NCBI RefSeq assembly: GCF_009834225.1
Contig: NZ_CP047176.1
Coordinates: 372,001 to 436,000 of the forward strand
Reading direction: 5' to 3'
Length of the DNA stretch: 64,000 nucleotides
DNA from: Rathayibacter sp. VKM Ac-2759
GTDB taxonomy: Bacteria; Actinomycetota; Actinomycetes; Actinomycetales; Microbacteriaceae
Shown here piece by piece: positions 58,930-64,000 of this stretch. The number at the start of each line of letters is the position of its first letter. The stretch's first letter is position 1. The notes under the pieces are model-generated. The model was not told where the DNA came from. It was given only the letters and a program-made list of their open reading frames with translations, and did not search any database. The translations under genes and the position numbers were made by a program.

Positions 58930-59340
58930 TCAATTGATGATCGCGCCCCGCTCGTCGGCGCGTAGGGCCGCCAGCCGCTCGCGCCAGGAGCGCAGAGCCT
59001 CCGGAGTCAGCCGCGGCCAGTCGGTGATCTCACCGACGATGAGGAGGGGCTCGGTGCTGCGGTACGACCGGGTCGGGTTGCCCGGGAACTTCTTGTCGGT
59101 GACGTTCGGGTCGTCCTCGAACGCCCCGGTGGGCTCGACGGCGAAGACCCGCGGCTCCGCCTCGCCGGGCGCGAGCTCGGCGGCGAGACCCGCGCCGGCG
59201 ACGACCGCGGTGAAGTAGACGTGGTTCATCACCACCTCGGGCCGGTAGTTCGAGCGGAAGCCGGCCGTGAGGAGATCGCCGATCCGCAGTCCGGCCCTGG
59301 TCCCGTGGAAGAACGGGCCGTCGTCGTGCGCTGCGCTCAT
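58930..59340 (-). CDS. arr: NAD(+)--rifampin ADP-ribosyltransferase (Arr)
   Basis: A 136-residue Arr enzyme, the usual length (about 140). FFHGTRAGLRIGDLLTAGF and SNYRPEVVMNHVYFTAV match Arr, as do VYAV-type segments and FPGNPTRSYRSTEPLLIVGE near the end. Arr transfers ADP-ribose from NAD+ to a hydroxyl of rifampin, giving resistance. The ATG at 59340 (MSAAHDDGPF) is the correct start; an upstream in-frame reading is low-complexity. Chromosomal Arr is common in actinobacteria. It ends 55 bp from the convergent DUF222 gene. Confidence 0.93.
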   Translation of the reverse strand: MSAAHDDGPFFHGTRAGLRIGDLLTAGFRSNYRPEVVMNHVYFTAVVAGAGLAAELAPGEAEPRVFAVEPTGAFEDDPNVTDKKFPGNPTRSYRSTEPLLIVGEITDWPRLTPEALRSWRERLAALRADERGAIIN

Positions 59341-59396
59341 GGCGACAGCGTAGGGCGGCGACTCCCGCGGGGCCGGCTCGAGATGTCGGGTGGGAG

Positions 59397-59594
59397 TCAG
59401 CTGCGGAAGACCGACCACTCCTTCGCGTCGTAGCGCACCGCTGTGCCCGCGACATCGAGGAGCCAGCCGTCGACGTCCCGCGCCTCCACCTGCCCGATCG
59501 CGACCTCCGTCACCCACCCGCTCCGGGTGTTGCGCCACCGGATCAGCTTCACGTGCCGCCCGAGCTCGTCCATCCGACCGTTCCTGTCCGCCAT
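59397..59594 (-). CDS. Small hypothetical protein (65 aa)
   Basis: A 65-residue protein with a beta-rich look (VKLIRWRNTRSGWVTEVAIGQV, then WLLDVAGTAVRYDAKEW). The start at 59594 has only a weak purine stretch (GAGTGAGC). It lies 56 bp upstream of arr on the same strand. No family recognised. Confidence 0.55.
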   Translation of the reverse strand: MADRNGRMDELGRHVKLIRWRNTRSGWVTEVAIGQVEARDVDGWLLDVAGTAVRYDAKEWSVFRS

Positions 59595-59680
59595 CTGCTC
59601 ACTCTGCCCGGAGGCGGTGTCGCGAATGCGCTGTTGACAGCGACGGTCCCCGTCCGAAGGGTGTCTCCTACACTCGGACG

Positions 59681-60556
59681 ATGCGCCACGGAATCGTCAT
59701 CCTCCCGCAGGAGCCATGGACCAGCGCCCGCCGCAAGTGGCAGTCGGCGGAGGGCCTCGGCTTCGACCACGCGTGGACCTATGACCACCTGTCGTGGCGC
59801 TCGCTCGCCGACCAGGTCTGGCACGCGACCGTCCCGACGCTGACCGCGGCCGCCGTCGTCACCGAGACCATCCGCCTCGGCACGTTCGTGGCCTCGCCGA
59901 ACTTCCGTCACCCGGTGCCGTTCGCGAAGGAGCTCGCGACCCTCGACGACATCTCCGGCGGCCGCTTCGTGCTCGGCGTCGGCTCGGGCGGCACCGGCTT
60001 CGACGCCGGCGTGCTCGGCCAGCCCGCGTACTCGCCGCGCGAGCGGCACGAGCGCTACGTGGAGTTCGTCTCCGCCATCGACGAGCTGCTGCGCCACGAG
60101 ACCCCGGGATCCGGAGGCATCGACATCGACGGCGACTGGTTCACGGCCCGCGGCGCCCGGATGGTCGGCGAGCCGGCGCAGCGGCCGCGCCTGCCCTTCG
60201 TACTCGCCGCGAACGGCCCGAAGGGGCTCGCGCTGGTGGCCGAGCGCGCCCAGGGCTGGGTCACCACCGGACCCGAGGGGACGACGAGCGAGGAGTGGTG
60301 GTCGGCCGTCTCCGCCCTGGGCCGCCGCCTCGACGACGCACTCGAGGCGGTGGACCGCGACCCGCGCTCGCTCGAGCGCCACCTCTCCCTCGACTCCGGT
60401 CCGCACTTCTCGCTCGAGAGCGTCGCCCGCTTCGACGAGATGGCCGGGCGGGCCGAGGAGCTCGGCTTCACCGACGTGATCTCGCACTGGCCGCGCGCCG
60501 AGGGGATCTACGCGGGCGACGACGACGTGCTCTACGACGTCGCCTCGCGGTTCTAG
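59681..60556 (+). CDS. LLM class flavin-dependent oxidoreductase
   Basis: A 291-residue luciferase-like (beta/alpha)8 enzyme. The typical elements are WTYDHLSWRSLADQ, TETIRLGTFVASPNFRHPVP and GGRFVLGVGSGGTGFD. Such proteins use FMN or coenzyme F420 to oxidise or reduce diverse substrates; the substrate is unknown. The ATG at 59681 starts MRHGIVILPQEP. It is followed 5 bp later by a small membrane-protein gene. Confidence 0.88.
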   Translation: MRHGIVILPQEPWTSARRKWQSAEGLGFDHAWTYDHLSWRSLADQVWHATVPTLTAAAVVTETIRLGTFVASPNFRHPVPFAKELATLDDISGGRFVLGVGSGGTGFDAGVLGQPAYSPRERHERYVEFVSAIDELLRHETPGSGGIDIDGDWFTARGARMVGEPAQRPRLPFVLAANGPKGLALVAERAQGWVTTGPEGTTSEEWWSAVSALGRRLDDALEAVDRDPRSLERHLSLDSGPHFSLESVARFDEMAGRAEELGFTDVISHWPRAEGIYAGDDDVLYDVASRF

Positions 60557-60560
60557 CGCG

Positions 60561-61019
60561 ATGCGGTTCCGCACCGTCGCGCGACCGGGCACCCTGATCG
60601 GTCTGGTCAGCGCGGCGGTGATCGCGCTGCTGTACCTCGCCTCCGTCGTCGGCTGGGCGAGTGACGGCCGCGCGCCGGCGTCAGGCTGGGTGGCGATCAC
60701 GACCGCCGCGGTGGTCGGCGCGCTCGCGGGCGGAGTCGCCGTCGGCACTCAGCGCAGGCTCGGAGCACCGCGCGTCCTGGCGCCGCTCCTCGCGCCGGTG
60801 CTGGTCGCTCTGACCGCGGTCGCGGTCTCGATCGTCGCGATCCCGTTCGATCCCGACGGCACCGCTCGCCTGACCGTCGCCGTCGCGACTCCGTTCGGCA
60901 TGGTGGCGGTCGCCGTCGCCACCGCCCTCGTCGCCGTCGGCTCCCGATGGCGCGCGATCGGGGCCGTCGCCGCGGCGATCGTCGCGGTCGCGCTGGTCAC
61001 GGGCCTCGTCGCCGAGTAG
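60561..61019 (+). CDS. Small hypothetical membrane protein (152 aa)
   Basis: A 152-residue hydrophobic protein with four membrane segments (around LIGLVSAAVIALLYLASVVG, VAITTAAVVGALAGGVAV, PLLAPVLVALTAVAVSIVAI and GMVAVAVATALVAV). It begins 4 bp after the LLM oxidoreductase stop and is likely co-transcribed. No family recognised. Confidence 0.75.
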   Translation: MRFRTVARPGTLIGLVSAAVIALLYLASVVGWASDGRAPASGWVAITTAAVVGALAGGVAVGTQRRLGAPRVLAPLLAPVLVALTAVAVSIVAIPFDPDGTARLTVAVATPFGMVAVAVATALVAVGSRWRAIGAVAAAIVAVALVTGLVAE

Positions 61020-61025
61020 TCGGGC

Positions 61026-61889
61026 TCAGCGCGCCCCGAACTCGCGCAGCTTCGCGATCAGGTCCTCGATCAGCCAGCGGGTGTCGAACGCCTCGCAGAC
61101 GCGGATCGGGTGCGGGCCGGCGGTCGGCAGCAGGTCGCCGGAGGTCGAGAAGCGCGGGGCGGGGCGCGAGCGCCAGCGGCCGCCCGCCGGGTTCATCACC
61201 GCGCCGATCGCGGGGCTGTCGCCGAGCGAGCGGAAGTCGAGCGGACCGTAGTCGATGGTGTCGTTGAAGGCGATGAGCTGGTCGACGAGGTAGTCGGCGA
61301 GCGGGCTGGTCCCGCCGAGCCGGGTCCGCAGCTCCGCGTGGCCGATGCCGACCATCGAGTAGACCGGCATCGGGATCTGCCAGAGGGCGACTCCCGAGGC
61401 CATGACGACGTTCGCGGCCGCGACGTCGTTGATGAGGTTGAACTCGGGGTGGTACGACGGGATCTCGTCGTAGGGAGGGCCGCCGACCCAGACCACGACG
61501 ACGTCGCGGGAGGCGATCGAGGGCTCCTCGAGGAGCGCCGAGGCCACGTCGGTCAGCGGGCCGAGCACCGCGATCCACAGGCGGCCGGCGTCGCGGAGGG
61601 CCTCGTCGACGATCAGGCGGGAGCCGTCGGAGGGGGCGGCCGTCCGCTCGTCGGGGAGCGGGTCGGCCGAGCCGTCGAGGACCGGCGCCGGGACTCCGGA
61701 GAGGCCCACCGTGCGATCGATCTCCCGGCGCGAGGCGTCGCGGCTGCCGGGGCCGCCGAAGTGGGCCGAGACGAGACCGCGGATGTCGAGGGTGGTGGTC
61801 AGCAGGGCCTGGACGATCGCGAACTGGTCGTCGGCCTCGTTGGCGGCATCGGTGCTGACGATCAGCCGGTGCGGCCGCGGCGGGGTCAT
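61026..61889 (-). CDS. Nucleoside hydrolase-like protein with STDAANEADDQ metal motif
   Basis: A 287-residue protein of the inosine-uridine nucleoside hydrolase superfamily. The N-terminal metal-binding motif is STDAANEADDQFAI, instead of the canonical DTDPGIDD, so it belongs to a separate subgroup. Later motifs are LGPLTDVASALLEEPS, VVWVGGPPYDEIPSYHPEFN, and a C-terminal GDSPAIGAVMNP. It would cleave an N-glycosidic or similar bond. The ATG at 61889 overlaps the LacI stop as ATGA. The substrate is uncertain. Confidence 0.85.
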   Translation of the reverse strand: MTPPRPHRLIVSTDAANEADDQFAIVQALLTTTLDIRGLVSAHFGGPGSRDASRREIDRTVGLSGVPAPVLDGSADPLPDERTAAPSDGSRLIVDEALRDAGRLWIAVLGPLTDVASALLEEPSIASRDVVVVWVGGPPYDEIPSYHPEFNLINDVAAANVVMASGVALWQIPMPVYSMVGIGHAELRTRLGGTSPLADYLVDQLIAFNDTIDYGPLDFRSLGDSPAIGAVMNPAGGRWRSRPAPRFSTSGDLLPTAGPHPIRVCEAFDTRWLIEDLIAKLREFGAR

Positions 61890-62887
61890 GCCGACTCCCG
61901 CTGGACGAGGGTGGTGGCGAGGATCGGCTGGCGGTCGACCTCGCGGCCCTGCACGACGGCGAGCACCGTCTCGGCGGCGACGCGCCCCATGTCCTCGAGC
62001 GGCTGCCGGACGGTCGTGAGCGTCGGATCGGAGGTGGTCGCGACCACGACGTCGTCGAAGCCGACGACCGAGACGTCGGCGGGCACGCGGCGGCCCGACG
62101 CCTGCAGCACGCGGATCGCGCCGTTGGCCATCAGGTCGGAGGAGGCGAAGACGCCGTCGAGATCGGGGTGGCGCTGCAGGAGGCGCGCCATCGCGGCCGA
62201 GCCGCTCTCGAGGGTGAACTCGCCGTGCACGATCGGGCTGTGGTCGATGCCCAGCTCGGAGAGCTCGTCCCGCCAGCCCCGGATGCGGTCGCGCGCCGGC
62301 TCCATGTCGTGCGGGCCGGCGATGATGCCCAGGCGGCGCCGCCCCGCGTCGGCCAGGGCGCGCGCGGCCAGCCTGCCGCCTCCGTAGTTGTCGGAGTCGA
62401 CGACGATCGCGTCGGGCGCGAGCGCGACGCGGGGGCGGCCGACCCAGGCGATCGGGACGGGGGAGTCGACGAGCGCCTGAGCGAGGTGCGTGATCTCGTG
62501 CTGCAGGATGATGATCGCTCCGTCGACCGCGCGCGAGCGCAGGAACTTGGGGATGCGGTCGCCGTCGTCGTGATCGGCGGGCAGGAGGACGGGCTGGACC
62601 TCGCCGGCGTAGAGCCCCTTGGCGGCGCCCTTCAGCACCGAGGTGAAGAACGTGCCGGTGAGGCTGTCGAGCTCGTTGAACGCGACGATGAGGGCGATCG
62701 CTCCCGCCCGGCCGCCGCGGAGCATCCGTGCGGCGCTGTTGGCCTCGTAGCCGAGCTGCTTGGCGGCGTGCTCGACCGCGGCCGACATCCGCACGTCGAC
62801 GTTCGTGCCGCCCGCGAGAACGCGCGCGGCCGTGGCGCGTGAGACGCCCGCCGCCTGGGCGACGTCCACCAGCGTGGGTCGAGACAT
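61886..62887 (-). CDS. LacI family transcriptional regulator (locus 3)
   Basis: A 333-residue repressor with HTH (VDVAQAAGVSRATAARVLAGG) and an inducer-binding domain. The start is ATG 62887 after GAAGGAAGC. It is coupled to the nucleoside-hydrolase-like gene by ATGA and faces away from the sugar-binding-protein gene at 63428. It probably controls both. Confidence 0.9.
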   Translation of the reverse strand: MSRPTLVDVAQAAGVSRATAARVLAGGTNVDVRMSAAVEHAAKQLGYEANSAARMLRGGRAGAIALIVAFNELDSLTGTFFTSVLKGAAKGLYAGEVQPVLLPADHDDGDRIPKFLRSRAVDGAIIILQHEITHLAQALVDSPVPIAWVGRPRVALAPDAIVVDSDNYGGGRLAARALADAGRRRLGIIAGPHDMEPARDRIRGWRDELSELGIDHSPIVHGEFTLESGSAAMARLLQRHPDLDGVFASSDLMANGAIRVLQASGRRVPADVSVVGFDDVVVATTSDPTLTTVRQPLEDMGRVAAETVLAVVQGREVDRQPILATTLVQRESA

Positions 62888-63101
62888 GCTGCTTCCTTCT
62901 GAACGAGGAGTGCGGGCGAGGCGCGGCGGGGCGCCGTGACCTCGATCTCCAGATTCCCACGGGGAGGACTCCCCGCGGGCCGATCGCGTCCGATTTGCGA
63001 AACTTCCCTTGAATACTAGGGGAGATCGATATCTCACGTCGCGGTAACGAGTCGCGTTCGTCGCTTGCATGCGGCTCTCGAGGCGGCTACGGTGGCGCCC
63101 A

Positions 63102-63115
63102 AGAGATCGTTCTCT
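63102..63115. promoter_or_regulatory. LacI-type operator in the 540-bp divergent region
   Basis: AGAGATCGTTCTCT is a 14-bp near-palindrome (six of seven pairs) with a central CG. It lies in the interval 62888-63427, which holds promoters for the leftward regulator and the rightward lipoprotein. That interval also has an AGAT/ATCT dyad around 63023-63034 and a possible 24-codon GTG-initiated ORF at 63170-63244 preceded by GAAGAGGA. No other gene is supported there. Confidence 0.55.
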
Positions 63116-63427
63116 AGGAGCCCCGGGCTCCGAGGAATTCCAGCAGATCCCCGATGAAGAGGACTTGTCGTGACACGCAGCCTGATGCCCGCAGCAGCTC
63201 CTCCGAGCGCACCGCGTCGCCCGCACGCAGCAGTCGACCTCTGATCCTCCGCGGAGTCGGCGCGAACCCGCACCGCCTCCGCCACCTCACCGGCCGGGAC
63301 CACCCGCTCCCCGCTCCGAGGCCCTCCTCGTCGATCCGTCGATCGACCCGTATTTCCATGCCCCTCATCGCTTCCCGCTCGCTGCTGAGCGGGGCCGCAC
63401 ATCCCGATACATCAAGGAGACACTGCA

Positions 63428-64000
63428 GTGACGCACACGAACCTCTTCCAGCGCTCGGCCTTCACGCGCCGCGGATTCATCTCGGTCGCCGGTGGCACGC
63501 TCGCCGTCGCCACCCTCGCCGCATGCTCGGGCGGCGGCGGCTCGACGAGCGACGACCCGAACGCCGAGGTCGCCTTCTGGTCGTACACCGGCATCAACGC
63601 CAAGGACAACGTCGCCGAGTACCTCGCGAAGATGCCCGACGCGAAGGTCAAGCTGACCGAGGTCGGCAGCACCGTCGAGACGGCGACCGCCCTCACCGCC
63701 GCGCTCGCCGGCGGCAAGGTCCCCGACCTCGTCATGATCCAGAACGACGACCTGCCCCAGTTCGTCGCCAACCCGGGCAACTTCCTCGACCTCCGCACGC
63801 TCGGCGGCGACGACGTCGCCGACGCGTACCTCGACTGGGCTGCGTCCGCCGCGACCGCCGAGGACGGCTCCGTCGTCGCGATCCCGACCGACGTCGGCGG
63901 GCTCGGCTTCGCCTACCGCGCCGACCTCTTCGAGCAGGCCGGACTGCCGACCGATCCCGCCGAGGTCGCCGCGATGTGGAGCGACTGGGACGCCTTCATC
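63428..64000 (+). CDS. Sugar ABC transporter substrate-binding Tat lipoprotein (3' end outside window)
   Basis: At least 191 residues of an extracellular solute-binding family 1 protein. The N-terminus has a twin-arginine motif TRRGFI (residues 13-18), then a hydrophobic core and lipobox LAAC (Cys 33), so it is likely exported by Tat and lipidated. The visible mature part (VAFWSYTGINAKDNVAEYL, AGGKVPDLVMIQNDDLP) is typical of CUT1 sugar-binding proteins. The GTG at 63428 has AAGGAG 8 nt upstream. It is divergent from the LacI gene; CUT1 permeases are expected beyond the window edge. The sugar is unknown. Confidence 0.9.
   Translation, partial: MTHTNLFQRSAFTRRGFISVAGGTLAVATLAACSGGGGSTSDDPNAEVAFWSYTGINAKDNVAEYLAKMPDAKVKLTEVGSTVETATALTAALAGGKVPDLVMIQNDDLPQFVANPGNFLDLRTLGGDDVADAYLDWAASAATAEDGSVVAIPTDVGGLGFAYRADLFEQAGLPTDPAEVAAMWSDWDAFI

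Noticed and set aside
1..64000. CRISPR arrays, tRNA or rRNA genes, transposases or prophage genes
   Set aside because: No spaced direct repeats, cloverleaf-like segments, rRNA-like sequence or recombinase/transposase motifs were found on reading both strands. A tool-based scan could still reveal a tRNA I missed.

Overview
This is a roughly 72% GC window with dense, short-spaced genes, frequent GTG/TTG starts and ATGA/GTGA start-stop overlaps. LAXTG-type wall anchoring, DUF222/HNH proteins, IdeR-type iron boxes and many LacI regulators of sugar uptake suggest an actinobacterium of the Microbacteriaceae, possibly a plant- or soil-associated Rathayibacter-like organism. The genus is inference from gene style only. 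I found no rRNA, tRNA, CRISPR array or transposase.

1-13.4 kb: end of a kynureninase gene, a ChaB-like protein, an alditol-oxidase-like flavoenzyme, a divergent SDR/XRE pair, and an ArsR regulator (probably leaderless) with a double AHSA1-domain protein. A seven-gene operon (5681-11821) follows: NMT1/THI5-type lipoprotein, ATPase, two permeases, amidohydrolase, RidA and an adenine/adenosine-deaminase-like enzyme. It is preceded by a structured leader. A DUF222/HNH gene separates it from a PucR-type regulator that probably starts at CTG.

13.5-30 kb: an orphan MalG-type permease, a large LASTG-anchored surface esterase-like/phytase protein, a Gfo/Idh/MocA-ThuA pair under a divergent LacI regulator, a DUF2461 protein, an SDR, an ABC-F ATPase with a hairpin-rich leader, and a four-gene ferric-siderophore uptake operon with an IdeR/DtxR box. 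Strong extragenic palindromes occur here.

30-38 kb: two small proteins, then an L-rhamnose catabolic and uptake operon (fused RhaD-lactaldehyde dehydrogenase, rhamnulokinase, lipoprotein, permease, ATPase) beside a DeoR repressor. No rhamnose isomerase gene is present in the window.

38-44.5 kb: a VOC protein divergent from a WYL regulator, then a lactococcin-972-type bacteriocin cluster (secreted peptide, hairpin, large membrane protein, ATPase) followed by two small proteins and a TPR-like protein.

44.6-64 kb: a second Gfo/Idh/MocA-ThuA-LacI locus with its own palindromic operators; TetR, amino-acid/amine permease and copper amine oxidase with a His-rich tail; a GH2 glycosidase with twin operators; Lrp/DUF2000; a second DUF222/HNH paralogue; a rifampin ADP-ribosyltransferase; an LLM-type flavin oxidoreductase; and a LacI/nucleoside-hydrolase pair divergent from a sugar-binding Tat lipoprotein cut by the window end. 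Several REP-like palindromes (CTGATCGAGTAG...CGTATCGAGAT) are scattered between genes.
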